A stretch of 64,000 bases of DNA from Oligoflexales bacterium (GCA_023301465.1 JALZUQ010000048.1:1-64000), one strand, 5' to 3'; shown: positions 50,069-60,626, counted from the first letter of the stretch. Numbers and translations: made by a program. Notes: generated from the letters alone by a model not told the origin.

Positions 50069-51601
50069 ATGGAATTTTTAAAAAATTTAGGCATTGAATC
50101 TGTTAACCAAGGTTATTGTACAGGGCAAATATTTGGAGGTGGAACCGATAAGGAGCTACGCACGATCCACTCTCCTGTAGATGGTAAAGAAATTGCAAAA
50201 GTAGCGATGGCAAACGACCAAGACTATGAGCTTGTTATGGATTCTGCAAAAGCTGCATTTCCAATGTGGAGGCATACACCTGCCCCAAAGCGTGGTGAGA
50301 TTGTACGGCAACTAGGTAATAAACTTCGTGATTATAAGCATGATCTTGGTTCATTGGTTTCCTATGAAATGGGAAAAAGTCTTCAAGAGGGGCTAGGTGA
50401 AGTTCAAGAGATGATAGATATATGTGATTTTGCGGTAGGTCTTTCCAGGCAACTTTATGGTTTGACTATGCACTCAGAGCGAGAAGAGCACAGAATGTAT
50501 GAACAATGGCACCCTTATGGAGTGGTCGGAATTATCTCTGCATTTAATTTTCCCGTCGCTGTTTGGGCGTGGAACTCTGCAATTGCTGCAGTGTGTGGAA
50601 ATGTTTCTATCTGGAAACCCTCAGAGAAAACTCCATTAACTGCGTTAGCTTGTTTTAAAATTTTTGGTCAAGTTCTCAAAGATAATAATCTACCAGAAGG
50701 GATCATGAGTGTTATCGTAGGTGATGGACCAACCATTGGCGAAAAAATGACTGCAGATAGAAGAGTACCTCTGGTTTCAGCAACCGGCTCTTGTAGAATG
50801 GGTGCTAGAGTTGGTGGAGTGGTTGCAAGTAGGTTTGGTAGTACCATTTTAGAGTTAGGTGGAAATAATGCGATTATCCTAACAAAAAATGCAGACTTAA
50901 AACTGGCTTTACCAGCGATGGTTTTCGGTGCAGTTGGAACTGCCGGACAAAGGTGTACTTCCACCAGAAGGCTTATTATTCATGAGAGTATTTACGACCA
51001 AGTAAAATCAGTCATGTTAAAAGCATATGAAGGTATCAAGGTTGGTGATCCTCTGGATGAAAATACTCATGTTGGTCCTCTCATTGATCATGATGCTGTC
51101 AAAGCAATGCAAACCACTTTATCTAAAGTTCAAGAAGAGGGTGGTAAGCTGATTGTTGGTGGAGAAGTTTTAGAAGGAAAAGGTTATGAGTCTGGATGTT
51201 ACGTAAAACCAGCAATCGTAGAAGCCAAAAATGAGTACCATATGGTTCAAGAAGAAACCTTTGCTCCAATCTTATACCTGTTAAAGTATAGTGGTGACGT
51301 TAGCAATGCGATTGCCATTCAAAATGATGTAGTGCAAGGCCTTTCATCAGCCATTTTTACTGAAAACCTTAAAGAGGCAGAACAGTTTCTTTCTGCTTGG
51401 GGCTCTGATTGTGGGATTGCAAATGTAAATATTGGGACATCTGGTGCAGAGATTGGCGGTGCTTTTGGTGGAGAAAAAGATACTGGCGGTGGCCGAGAAT
51501 CAGGTTCTGACTCTTGGAAAGCGTACATGCGTCGTCAAACGAATACGATAAACTATAGTGATGAGCTTCCTTTAGCTCAAGGGATCAAGTTTGATCTTTA
51601 A
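50069..51601 (+). CDS. aldehyde dehydrogenase, ALDH7-like (aminoadipic semialdehyde dehydrogenase family)
   Basis: ELGGNNAIILTKNADLKLA, GAVGTAGQRCTSTRRL, GGEKDTGGGRESGSDSWKAYMRRQTNTINYS. Confidence 0.9.
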   Translation: MEFLKNLGIESVNQGYCTGQIFGGGTDKELRTIHSPVDGKEIAKVAMANDQDYELVMDSAKAAFPMWRHTPAPKRGEIVRQLGNKLRDYKHDLGSLVSYEMGKSLQEGLGEVQEMIDICDFAVGLSRQLYGLTMHSEREEHRMYEQWHPYGVVGIISAFNFPVAVWAWNSAIAAVCGNVSIWKPSEKTPLTALACFKIFGQVLKDNNLPEGIMSVIVGDGPTIGEKMTADRRVPLVSATGSCRMGARVGGVVASRFGSTILELGGNNAIILTKNADLKLALPAMVFGAVGTAGQRCTSTRRLIIHESIYDQVKSVMLKAYEGIKVGDPLDENTHVGPLIDHDAVKAMQTTLSKVQEEGGKLIVGGEVLEGKGYESGCYVKPAIVEAKNEYHMVQEETFAPILYLLKYSGDVSNAIAIQNDVVQGLSSAIFTENLKEAEQFLSAWGSDCGIANVNIGTSGAEIGGAFGGEKDTGGGRESGSDSWKAYMRRQTNTINYSDELPLAQGIKFDL

Positions 51602-51622
51602 CGATCATTTTTTGATATCACT

Positions 51623-51657
51623 AGGCCGAAGCACTTTTTGCTTCGGCCTTTTTTTAT
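51623..51657 (+). terminator. rho-independent terminator
   Basis: aggccgaagcactttttgcttcggccttttttta. Confidence 0.9.
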
Positions 51658-51890
51658 TGTGTCATTAAATCTTGAGCTAGTTTTTTGACAGCAAGTTGGT
51701 TTGAAGAAAGACTCATGATCACCCGGGTTAGTTAAATGTTGACTATTTAGCTTCTCAAAAATTTAACAAATTCGTGATGAAAAACCAGCTTAAACCTTTA
51801 GGTGGGTAGCTTGTTTAAGATGCGTGCAAATCTAAGGCATAGGTTATAAATCCGATAGATTGGAGTATGATTTTGTGCTAGATAATAAGC

Positions 51891-52130
51891 ATGCGGTTTA
51901 AAATAGAAGTCAAATTAAAGCCAGAGGTACTAGATCCAGAAGGTCGTGCCATTTTGCATATGGTACATGGTCAAGGTTTAGATAAAATACGCCACATTGC
52001 CGCTTATAAAACATTTTTAGTCGACGTAGAAGATGGGCATCCAAACCCAAGAGAAGCGGCTGAGCAAATCGCAAAAGACTACCTTACAAACCCAGTTTCC
52101 CATACTTACAGCATTACTGAGGACCACTAA
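51891..52130 (+). CDS. purS: phosphoribosylformylglycinamidine synthase subunit PurS
   Basis: VKLKPEVLDPEGRAI; position before purQL. Confidence 0.93.
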   Translation: MRFKIEVKLKPEVLDPEGRAILHMVHGQGLDKIRHIAAYKTFLVDVEDGHPNPREAAEQIAKDYLTNPVSHTYSITEDH

Positions 52131-52792
52131 TGTCAATACAAATAGGCATCTTACAGTTTCCGGGCTCTAACTGCGATGGCGACTGTAAGTCTGCCCTTGA
52201 TTTGTTTGAGGGAGTAAAATCCTCTTTTGTTTGGCACACTGCTACTGACCTGTCGAAATATGACGGTATTGTGATACCCGGAGGATTTAGTTACGGCGAT
52301 TATTTGCGGTCCGGTGCAATGGCATCGTACTCACCAGCTGTTTCAAGTCTCAAGAATTTTGGAGAGAGAAAACCTGTTTTTGGAATTTGTAACGGTTTTC
52401 AAGTTTTAACGGAGTCCGGATTATTGCCGGGAGCACTGCTGAGAAACAGCAATCAAAAGTTTATATGCAAATGGGTTGAACTCCAAACCACATCTGGACA
52501 AAGTGCAATACAAAAAGAGAATCTAGGAAACTTAAAGATGCCTGTTGCTCATGGAGAAGGGCGTTACTACATTGACCAAGATGGACTAAATACACTCAAA
52601 AAAAACAATCAAATTCTTTTTAAATACTCAAAAGATATAAATGGCTCAACGGATCTGATTGCTGGAATTACCAATGTTAGGGGTAATATTATTGGAATGA
52701 TGCCTCACCCAGAACGCTCCGCAGTTAAAAATATTCATGGGTGTGACGACGGTTTTAAGGTTTGGAAAACATTTATAAGCATGTGTGGGTAA
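52130..52792 (+). CDS. purQ: phosphoribosylformylglycinamidine synthase subunit PurQ
   Basis: [38 protein letters not shown]. Confidence 0.95.
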   Translation: MSIQIGILQFPGSNCDGDCKSALDLFEGVKSSFVWHTATDLSKYDGIVIPGGFSYGDYLRSGAMASYSPAVSSLKNFGERKPVFGICNGFQVLTESGLLPGALLRNSNQKFICKWVELQTTSGQSAIQKENLGNLKMPVAHGEGRYYIDQDGLNTLKKNNQILFKYSKDINGSTDLIAGITNVRGNIIGMMPHPERSAVKNIHGCDDGFKVWKTFISMCG

Positions 52793-52796
52793 TCAA

Positions 52797-55040
52797 ATGT
52801 CAATATCACTAGAGTCATTAAAAAACACCCCTAGGGGAGAGTCTGCAGATTTTAGCAATGAAGCCTCTCGCAAACAACTGATTCAAGAGCACAAAATCAA
52901 TGAATCCGAATATGAAACCATGATGGATATTGCCGGTAGAGTTCCCACCATGGCTGAATTAGGTGTGTTTTCAAGTATGTGGAGCGAGCATTGTAGTTAT
53001 AAATCTTCAAAGGTTCACCTGAGTAGATTACTAACTGAGGGCGAGCAAGTTGTCGTAGGGCCCGGCGAAAACGCAGGTGTTGTCCACATTGAAGATGATG
53101 CTTGTATTGCCTTTAAGATGGAAAGCCACAACCACCCGAGTTTCCTTGCTCCTTATCAAGGTGCTGCAACTGGTGTGGGTGGTATTTTACGTGATGTTTT
53201 TTGTATGGGTGCAAGGCCAATTGCAAACTTAAACTGTTTACGTTTTGGCAATAAAAGTCTCAAAAAAACAAAATACCTACTGGATAAAGCAGTAGACGGT
53301 ATTGGTGATTACGGAAATTGCGTGGGTATTCCTACCGTTGGTGGACAAATTGAGTTTGATGACAGTTACAATGGGAACTGTCTTGTGAACGCAATGACTA
53401 TTGGTCTGATTGATAAACAAAATATCTTTAAAGGTTACGCTTCTGGAGTTGGAAACTATTTAATCTACGCTGGGTCTGCAACAGGTCGTGATGGTATCCA
53501 CGGTGCGACTATGGCGTCCGATAGCTTTGATTCATCAAGTAGTGGAAACCAAATGACCATTCAGGTTGGCGACCCGTTTGCAGAAAAAATCTTATTAGAA
53601 GCGACACTTGAACTCCTAAAAAAGAACTTAGTCGTGGGGCTTCAAGATATGGGAGCAGCAGGTCTAACATCTTCAAGTTTTGAAATGGCAGACCGTGCAA
53701 ATATGGGTTTGTTTTTAAACCTTGATAAGGTTCCCGTTCGAGCAAGCCAAATGACTGCCTACGAACTTTTATTATCTGAATCTCAAGAAAGGATGTTGTT
53801 TGTCATCAAGCCATCTGATTGGGATGCTGTTAAAGCTGTCTTATCAAAGTGGGAAATCGCTCATGATCTTATTGGAGAAGTGACGGATACTAAGCGTTTA
53901 CAAGCGACTTATCAGGGAAAACTAGAAGTAGATCTTCCTGTGAAACCTCTGACTGATAAGGCTCCAAAGTACAGCCGTCCCATGAAAGAGCAAAAACGCA
54001 TTGTGGGTTCCGACGCTTCAGGTATTATTCAAAAAATCAAAGAAACTGGTTACAATAATCTTCTCCAAAAAATACTTGGTTATAAAAAGGATCATAAAGC
54101 AATCACCGAACGTTACGATCGTCATATTGGTTTTAATACGGTTTTAAATAGTGATCATGGTGGAGCTGCAGTTGTGGCACTTCGATCTCCACTCACCTCC
54201 AATGAGCATTGTGGTGTAGGGGTAACTGCTGGTTGTCTTCATAGGCACTGCCAAGTGGATCCATTTTGGGGGTCCTTTATGACAGTTCTCAGTCAGGCAA
54301 GAGAAATGTCTGCTGCAGGAGTTACTCCATTAGCAATCACAGATTGTTTGAACTTTGGTAACCCAGAAAATCCTGCGGTTATGGATGATTTTTCTAAATC
54401 AGTGGATGGTCTCAATGCAATTTGCGGTTATTTAAATACTCCAGTGGTGAGTGGAAATGTCAGTTTATATAATGAAACAGACCAAACTTCTATTTACCCA
54501 ACTCCTATGATTGGAATGGTAGGAAAAATAAAAGACTACCGAAATGCTAGGCCAGCTATTTTTAATGACCCAAACAAAAAAGTTTATTTATTAAAACCAA
54601 ATACAACCCCAAATTTTGGTGGGTCTGTTGCCCTGCATATGATGGGACTTAAGCCAGAAAATCATACTTTAACTCCAATCGTTATTGATAAAGAAGTACA
54701 GGTACTAGATTGGGTTCGTCGTGCAAAGCTTGAAGTTTGTAGGCCAATATCACCAAGTGGTGTAATGGCAACATTATCAAAAATGATTCTACCTAATGAT
54801 TTTGGTTTTCAATCAAATGAGTTAGGGCTCGAAGATGTAGACAAAGAGTCTTTTTTATTTGGTGATATGCAAGGAGGTTATCTCATGAGTTTTCAAGAAG
54901 ACAAGCTTCCAGATTTTCCTTACGAAGGTTATGAAATTATCGAACTTGGTGCGATAACCAAAGATCCTCAGTTTCACTTTGCAGGATATAGTCTTTCGGT
55001 CTCAGAGTTAAAAACATCTTTTTGCGGAGAGTTGGTTTGA
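52797..55040 (+). CDS. purL: phosphoribosylformylglycinamidine synthase subunit PurL
   Basis: [37 protein letters not shown]. Confidence 0.96.
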   Translation: MSISLESLKNTPRGESADFSNEASRKQLIQEHKINESEYETMMDIAGRVPTMAELGVFSSMWSEHCSYKSSKVHLSRLLTEGEQVVVGPGENAGVVHIEDDACIAFKMESHNHPSFLAPYQGAATGVGGILRDVFCMGARPIANLNCLRFGNKSLKKTKYLLDKAVDGIGDYGNCVGIPTVGGQIEFDDSYNGNCLVNAMTIGLIDKQNIFKGYASGVGNYLIYAGSATGRDGIHGATMASDSFDSSSSGNQMTIQVGDPFAEKILLEATLELLKKNLVVGLQDMGAAGLTSSSFEMADRANMGLFLNLDKVPVRASQMTAYELLLSESQERMLFVIKPSDWDAVKAVLSKWEIAHDLIGEVTDTKRLQATYQGKLEVDLPVKPLTDKAPKYSRPMKEQKRIVGSDASGIIQKIKETGYNNLLQKILGYKKDHKAITERYDRHIGFNTVLNSDHGGAAVVALRSPLTSNEHCGVGVTAGCLHRHCQVDPFWGSFMTVLSQAREMSAAGVTPLAITDCLNFGNPENPAVMDDFSKSVDGLNAICGYLNTPVVSGNVSLYNETDQTSIYPTPMIGMVGKIKDYRNARPAIFNDPNKKVYLLKPNTTPNFGGSVALHMMGLKPENHTLTPIVIDKEVQVLDWVRRAKLEVCRPISPSGVMATLSKMILPNDFGFQSNELGLEDVDKESFLFGDMQGGYLMSFQEDKLPDFPYEGYEIIELGAITKDPQFHFAGYSLSVSELKTSFCGELV

Positions 55041-56434
55041 GTATTTCTCGTAAGCTTCATGAAGAGTGTGGCGTTGCTGCAATTATCGGTCACCAAGAAG
55101 CAAGTTATTTAATTTATTTGTGCTTATATGCTCTTCAGCACAGAGGACAAGAGGGCTGTGGAATCGTGAGTATTGCAAACCATGAGTTTCACTCTAAGCG
55201 GTCTCATGGTCTTGTGAGTGAGAGTTTTCAATCTCAAGATTTTGGGGGATTGCCAGGGGATCAAGCGATTGGTCATGTGAGGTATTCTACGCAAGGTGGG
55301 AGCTCTCTTAATAATATCCAACCATTTTCATTTAACTCTTCTCTAGGGAAAATGGCCATTGCTCATAATGGTAATCTCACCAATGCAGCTTCTATGAAAA
55401 AAGATCTTGAATCCTCAGGTAGTATTTTTAGTTCTTCCGTAGACTCAGAAATATTTATGCATCTTCTTGCGAAAGCAACAGGTAATCATTTTATTGACCG
55501 GATGAAGCATGCTATGGAATCTGTCGATGGTGCATATGCTTTAGCGGTGATGACGGAAGATGCTTTATACGGAGTGCGAGATCCATTTGGATTTAGACCT
55601 CTTGTTATTGGTAAAAAAGATGAAGCTTATATTTTAGTAAGCGAGTCTTGTGCGTTAGATCTTATTGAAGCTGACTATGTTAGAGATGTTGAGCCTGGTG
55701 AGACTGTTGTATTAAGGCCAGGAAGTCCCATTGAGTCTCATTATTTAGTTCCAAAAAAGCAAGCATCATACTGTGCATTTGAACCAATTTATTTTGCGAG
55801 GCCGGATTCAAAAATCCATGATGAAGATATTTACTCTCTTAGAAGAAATATGGGTGAACAGTTAGCAGAAGAGTCTGCTGTAGAAGCAGACACTGTTTTT
55901 GCAGTCCCTGATTCAGGCGTTCCCATGGCTATTGGTTACGGAGCAAAATTAAATATACCAGTAGAGCTCGGTCTTGTAAGAAACCACTATGTTGGTCGTA
56001 CATTTATTCAACCGAATCAAGAAATAAGAGACTTTGGTGTTCGTCTAAAACTAAACCCAGTTTCATCAGTGATCAAAGGCAAGAAAATTGTGGTTGTGGA
56101 TGATTCACTTGTTAGAGGAACTACTGCCAAAAAAATTGTTAGACTATTAAGGCAGGCTGGTGCAAGTGAAATTCATTTAAGAATAGGCTCACCTCCAATT
56201 ACTCATTCATGTTTTTATGGTGTAGACACACCTTCTCGCGAAAAACTATTGGCAGCTCAAAAGAAAATCGAAGAAATTAAACAGCAGCTTGCAGTAGACT
56301 CATTAGCATTCTTATCTGTGGATGGTTTAAAAAAAGCTCTGTCTTCAAAACAAGGGTATTGCCTTGCTTGCTTTACAGGTAAATACCCTGAAAAAATACA
56401 TCATGATATACCTAAACAACCAACTGATAAGTAA
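55037..56434 (+). CDS. purF: amidophosphoribosyltransferase
   Basis: [39 protein letters not shown] at 55037 overlaps purL stop. Confidence 0.94.
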   Translation: MSISRKLHEECGVAAIIGHQEASYLIYLCLYALQHRGQEGCGIVSIANHEFHSKRSHGLVSESFQSQDFGGLPGDQAIGHVRYSTQGGSSLNNIQPFSFNSSLGKMAIAHNGNLTNAASMKKDLESSGSIFSSSVDSEIFMHLLAKATGNHFIDRMKHAMESVDGAYALAVMTEDALYGVRDPFGFRPLVIGKKDEAYILVSESCALDLIEADYVRDVEPGETVVLRPGSPIESHYLVPKKQASYCAFEPIYFARPDSKIHDEDIYSLRRNMGEQLAEESAVEADTVFAVPDSGVPMAIGYGAKLNIPVELGLVRNHYVGRTFIQPNQEIRDFGVRLKLNPVSSVIKGKKIVVVDDSLVRGTTAKKIVRLLRQAGASEIHLRIGSPPITHSCFYGVDTPSREKLLAAQKKIEEIKQQLAVDSLAFLSVDGLKKALSSKQGYCLACFTGKYPEKIHHDIPKQPTDK

Positions 56435-56439
56435 TGAAG

Positions 56440-56790
56440 TTTTTATGATGCTCGGCATAGGTAGTGCAAAGTCTCGAGTCTTTGTGCGGGATTCACTACA
56501 TATGGATTTCCTTCATCCCACACATAACCCGCAAGAACAGAAGTAATAAAAGCTTCAACTTTTTTCTTTTTCAAGTAATTTTGAAAAGACCCTTGCAGAA
56601 CCACACTTGCATCCACCACAAAATCGCATTCAATTTTTACTATAGATCCACTTGTTCAAAGTGATCCTAAAAGGTTTGCTTAGAGTTTCATTGAGCATTT
56701 TGCAAACCCTTCACATCAAGTCAATGAGCTTGTGAGGGCAATTCAAGAGCTAGATTTTGATAAATTAGCATTAATGCGTTAAACAGTAAC
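56440..56790. pseudogene. possible decayed coding remnant(s) downstream of purF
   Basis: Plus frame ...TIDPLVQSDPKRFA*SFIEHFANPSHQVNELVRAIQELDFDKLALMR* has one in-frame TAG at 56681; minus frame over about 56450-56650 also reads protein-like. Confidence 0.25.
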
Positions 56791-56813
56791 TAAATCTAAG
56801 AAGTGGGTGTGTT

Positions 56814-57521
56814 TTGCTCAAGTTTTGTCTTCCGATTCTCTTTATTTTTCAGTCTTTAGTAGCTTATTCTAGTTCTTCTGACCCTTCTGTATGCCACCGT
56901 AGATTTAAATCAGTTCTGTTAGAAGAGAATCAAGTTTTAATACTAAAGAGTGAAGTGGAGTTACGAAGTTACCCTCGTTTAAAGCGGTTTGTTGACTTAA
57001 TGCTTGTGGGTCCTGCTAGTATCGTAGCTATCCCTGTCGCTAGTGTGATGGCTTTGCTTGTAAAGCTTGATAGCCCAAAAGAACCGGTGTTTTTTAAGCA
57101 AAGCCGTATTGGCTACCGAGGTAAAAAATTCAAGATTCTTAAAATGAGAACGATGACAGACTCTCATGGTGAAAAACGCATAACAAGAATTGGAAGGTTT
57201 TTGAGAAAGTACCACCTCGATGAAATTCCGCAAATATTTAATATATTAAAAGGTGATATGACTTTTATTGGTCCAAGGCCTTTAACTGAAGAGGTGAATC
57301 AAGAAGATCTTCAAAAATTTGATGGCCTTGAAGTAAGGTTTTTTGTGAGGCCGGGGTTAACGGGGCTTGCTCAGGTAAAGTGTCATTATCAAAATACAGA
57401 TGAAGAAGCCGAATCTAGAGTAAGACTAGACGTGGAATATGTTCGAAATCAATCGGCATTTTTAGACTTAAAAATTATGTGCGAAACACTATGGGTGTTG
57501 CCGCAAGGGCGTGCTCTTTAG
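56814..57521 (+). CDS. bacterial sugar transferase (undecaprenyl-phosphate glycosyl-1-phosphate transferase-like)
   Basis: KRFVDLMLVGPASIVAIPV, FFKQSRIGYRGKKFKILKMRTM, DEIPQIFNILKGDMTFIGPRPL, RPGLTGLAQV. Confidence 0.9.
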   Translation: MLKFCLPILFIFQSLVAYSSSSDPSVCHRRFKSVLLEENQVLILKSEVELRSYPRLKRFVDLMLVGPASIVAIPVASVMALLVKLDSPKEPVFFKQSRIGYRGKKFKILKMRTMTDSHGEKRITRIGRFLRKYHLDEIPQIFNILKGDMTFIGPRPLTEEVNQEDLQKFDGLEVRFFVRPGLTGLAQVKCHYQNTDEEAESRVRLDVEYVRNQSAFLDLKIMCETLWVLPQGRAL

Positions 57522-57532
57522 GTTTAGTGGAA

Positions 57533-57755
57533 AATAAAAAAAAGGAAAGAAGGGGAGTTAAAGGTGCCGGTACCCGAGATCCAATCAAAGAAAGGAGGTG
57601 AGCACCGGCTTGAATCTTCACCCGAAGATGAGGGCTATGAGGCCATCACCTCCGTGCTACTGGTTCCTAGTTCTGTCACCATGCACCACCTCCTTTCCTA
57701 AGCATATAGCTTATGGGCTCTTGGGTTAGGGTCATCCTTTAACCTATTGGAGCCT
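57533..57755 (-). ncRNA. putative structured ncRNA of unrecognised class
   Basis: Minus-strand sigma70-like promoter, at least five mutually compatible helices including an 11-bp SD/anti-SD-like stem, U8 tract at 57543-57536. Confidence 0.6.
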
Positions 57756-57761
57756 ATAATT

Positions 57762-57790
57762 ATTATATAGGAAGTCGAAGTCTCAGACAA
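57762..57790 (-). promoter_or_regulatory. sigma70-like promoter for the putative ncRNA
   Basis: TTGTCT (57790-57785), 17-nt spacer, TATAAT (57767-57762) on the minus strand. Confidence 0.6.
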
Positions 57791-57812
57791 ATTAAAATGT
57801 CATAAGTCTTTA

Positions 57813-58217
57813 TTATGATTCAGCTTCTTCGTCGGTCGTTTTGGCTTCTTCTTCGGCTTTTTCACGTCCAGCTTTCAAGATTTCAATCACCATGGTTTCT
57901 ATTTCCATGTCTGATTTTCCTTGGTGTTCCGCCATAAGGTGAAGCATCTGTTCTGTAAGCTCGCTTCTTTTACGAGGATCACGATAAAGCCCGTAAGTCT
58001 TTACGCGTTTTGTCATCGCACTAATGGGGATACTGCGTTTTTGTGCGTAGTTTTCTGTAAGAAACTTGGATGCCTGAACACGGTGAAGAAAGTAAGCGAT
58101 AAAGTCATCATCCTTACTCCATTCTTGACTACTACGACGGGTACGCTTCTTTTTTGTCGGAGTTTTCGTCGTTTTCGTGGTTTTAGCTTCTTTCTTTAAA
58201 TCGTCAGCAATCGACAT
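57813..58217 (-). CDS. hypothetical protein with Lys/Arg-rich N-terminus
   Basis: 134-aa charged ORF (AKTTKTTKTPTKKKRTRRSSQEWSKDDDF). Confidence 0.55.
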   Translation of the reverse strand: MSIADDLKKEAKTTKTTKTPTKKKRTRRSSQEWSKDDDFIAYFLHRVQASKFLTENYAQKRSIPISAMTKRVKTYGLYRDPRKRSELTEQMLHLMAEHQGKSDMEIETMVIEILKAGREKAEEEAKTTDEEAES

Positions 58218-58372
58218 CTATTAAGTCCTTTAAAATTAGATACAAAGCACCGCAAGTTTAGCTGCAAATATATGAAATGACAACTAATTAAACATTTTAT
58301 TCGCCTTTTTTCAGATATTTACCTGTTTTCACTTGTATTATTTAGCGTTAAACTTTATCACCAGACATTGGA

Positions 58373-58606
58373 ATGTTTAATATTTGCAAAGAGAGAGAAG
58401 AATATATGCCGGGAGTTAAAGTCAGAGACAACGAATCCGTAGAACGCGTGATCAAAATTTTCAAAAAACAAGTTGAAAAAGCAGGGATCATTGCAGACGT
58501 TAGAAAACGTGAATTCTACGAAAAGCCTAGTATTCGCCTAAAAAAGAAAGCTCTGGCAGCTCGTAAACGTAAAATGAAACAAATCCGTAAGTTCGGCCAC
58601 TCTTAA
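58373..58606 (+). CDS. rpsU: 30S ribosomal protein S21
   Basis: [55 protein letters not shown]; likely start at MPGVKV (58406). Confidence 0.92.
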   Translation: MFNICKEREEYMPGVKVRDNESVERVIKIFKKQVEKAGIIADVRKREFYEKPSIRLKKKALAARKRKMKQIRKFGHS

Positions 58607-58667
58607 TTTTTATTTTAGTTTCAAAGCTCTTTCGTTTGAATGAAGCTTACAAACTGGTTCTATTTTA

Positions 58668-58715
58668 ACAAGCCACCTCATCTATGTTTTTTGCATGATG
58701 AGGTGGCTTTGTTCG
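58668..58715 (+). terminator. terminator-like hairpin after rpsU
   Basis: aagccacctcat...atgaggtggcttt inverted repeat. Confidence 0.7.
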
Positions 58716-58968
58716 TTTATGTAACAGCTAAGGTTTCGGTCTTGAGCTGTGGTTTTTTAAGGCATCTAGTTCCTTGGTTCTTTTATTCAAATAAACTCTC
58801 TGTAAATGATTGACATTTTTCTTGGAACTCAGTACACCTTCAGTTCTTAGATGTCCTAAAGGTACGCCTTTCGATATGAAAAGCCTCTACCGCTTCCTTC
58901 CAAGGATAGTATCACGATAGTCTCGTGCCTCTAGTTGACGTTGAATTAGCAGAAGAGAGGTGAGACTT

Positions 58969-59286
58969 ATGGATCGTGAGAAGATTCGCATTAAATTAAG
59001 AGGTTATGATCACAAGTTGCTGGATCAATCAGCCGCTGAGATCGTTGAGAGAGCAAAACGTACGGGTGCTAGAGTTTCTGGTCCAATCCCATTACCAACC
59101 GCGATTAGTCGTTATACAGTGCTTCGTTCGCCTCACGTAAACAAGAAGTCTCGTGAACAGTTCGAAACTCGCACACACAAAAGAATGTTAGATATTTTAG
59201 AGCCAAAGCAACAAACCATTGATGCTTTGATGAAGCTTGATCTTTCTTCTGGTGTAGACGTACAGATCAAACTTTATAACAAATAA
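58969..59286 (+). CDS. rpsJ: 30S ribosomal protein S10
   Basis: [43 protein letters not shown] gagaggtga before ATG at 58969. Confidence 0.97.
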   Translation: MDREKIRIKLRGYDHKLLDQSAAEIVERAKRTGARVSGPIPLPTAISRYTVLRSPHVNKKSREQFETRTHKRMLDILEPKQQTIDALMKLDLSSGVDVQIKLYNK

Positions 59287-59328
59287 ATAAGTGACACATA
59301 AAAGTGATAACACAGAGGTATAGTTAGT

Positions 59329-59997
59329 ATGAACAATGTTGGATTAATTGCAAGAAAGGTAGGGATGAGCCGAATGGTCGATGACCAAGGTCAGCTGACT
59401 CCTGTTACCCTGCTGCAAGCGACTGAGCAGACGATCACTAAAAAATTGACGACTGACCGTGATGGCTACCAAGCTATTCAAATTGGTTTTTTCGAAAAAT
59501 CCGAAAAAAACCTATGCAAAGCAGACATCACAAGACTTCGCAAAAACGAGATCGCAAAAAACTTTACAAAATTCACTGAGGTTAGAGTTGAAGATTCTTC
59601 ATCTGAAGGATTAGAGCTTGGTTCTGATCGTACAGTTGAGATTTTCAATGAAGTTCAAAGTATCGACGTAACTGGAGTTGTTAAAGGTAGAGGTTTTCAG
59701 GGTACTGTAAAACGCTACAACACAAAGACGGGTCGTAGAACTCATGGTTCTCACTTCCATAGACGTCCGGGTTCACTCGGTAACTGTACGACTCCGGGTC
59801 GCGTAATGAAAAACAAAAAACAACCGGGTCAAATGGGTACCAATAAAGTTACTGTTTTAAACCTTAGGGTTTTAGACGTTGATTTAGAAACAAACACTAT
59901 CGCAATCAAAGGCTCAGTGCCAGGAACGCGTAATGGGTTTTTATATTTAAGACCGAGCATCAAAGCAAAGCCTTCAAAAGCAGGAGGTAAAAAATAA
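59329..59997 (+). CDS. rplC: 50S ribosomal protein L3
   Basis: GLIARKVGMSRM, GRGFQGTVKRYN, GSLGNCTTPGRVMKNKKQPGQMG. Confidence 0.97.
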   Translation: MNNVGLIARKVGMSRMVDDQGQLTPVTLLQATEQTITKKLTTDRDGYQAIQIGFFEKSEKNLCKADITRLRKNEIAKNFTKFTEVRVEDSSSEGLELGSDRTVEIFNEVQSIDVTGVVKGRGFQGTVKRYNTKTGRRTHGSHFHRRPGSLGNCTTPGRVMKNKKQPGQMGTNKVTVLNLRVLDVDLETNTIAIKGSVPGTRNGFLYLRPSIKAKPSKAGGKK

Positions 59998-60626
59998 TGG
60001 AAGTTAAAGTTCACGATATTGGTGGTAAAGCAGTTGGAAAAGCAAATCTTTCTGATGATATCTTCAATCAAAAACTAAACGACCATGTTCTTCATTTAGT
60101 AGTGAAGGCATACCAAGCAAATCGTCGTCAAGGTACTCATGCAACAAAGACTCGTTCTTTAATTCGTGGTGGTGGCAAGAAGCCTTTTAAACAAAAAGGT
60201 ACAGGTAATGCTCGTCAAGGTAGTACGCGTTCGCCAAACCATGTTGGTGGTGCAATCGCTCATGGGCCGCAGCCAAGAGACTACACTCAGCAAATCAACA
60301 AGAAGACAAAAAAACTGGCAACCAAAGTTGCTTTGTCAAACCGTGCACAAAACAACGCTTTATACGTGATTGATGATTTTAAAATGACTGCTTACAAAAC
60401 AAAATCAGTCAACTCAATTTTAAGCAACTTAAAGATTGAGAAAGCTGTGTTTGTGGGTCATTCAAATGATGATTATATGTTGAAGTCTACTGGTAACATT
60501 CATGGTGCAGAATACTACGATGCAAAATTATTTAACGCAGAGAATGTTCTTCGTTATCCTAATCTTGTTATCTCAAAGTCTGCTATTGATGCAATTACTG
60601 CTAGATTTGAAGGAGCAGAGGCATGA
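59997..60626 (+). CDS. rplD: 50S ribosomal protein L4
   Basis: YQANRRQGTHATKTRSLIRGGGKKPFKQKGTGNARQGSTRSP. Confidence 0.97.
   Translation: MEVKVHDIGGKAVGKANLSDDIFNQKLNDHVLHLVVKAYQANRRQGTHATKTRSLIRGGGKKPFKQKGTGNARQGSTRSPNHVGGAIAHGPQPRDYTQQINKKTKKLATKVALSNRAQNNALYVIDDFKMTAYKTKSVNSILSNLKIEKAVFVGHSNDDYMLKSTGNIHGAEYYDAKLFNAENVLRYPNLVISKSAIDAITARFEGAEA

Noticed and set aside
50668-51528. Minus-strand ORFs antisense to the ALDH7-like gene
   Set aside because: Shadow ORFs opposite a well-supported CDS.
57600-57726. Plus-strand ORF across the ncRNA (LNLHPKMRAMRPSPPCYWFLVLSPCTTSFPKHIAYGLLG) preceded by AAAGGAGGTG
   Set aside because: The SD-like plus sequence is the complement of the ncRNA anti-SD arm; composition is un-proteinlike and the promoter and U tract are on the minus strand. 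Low-probability alternative.
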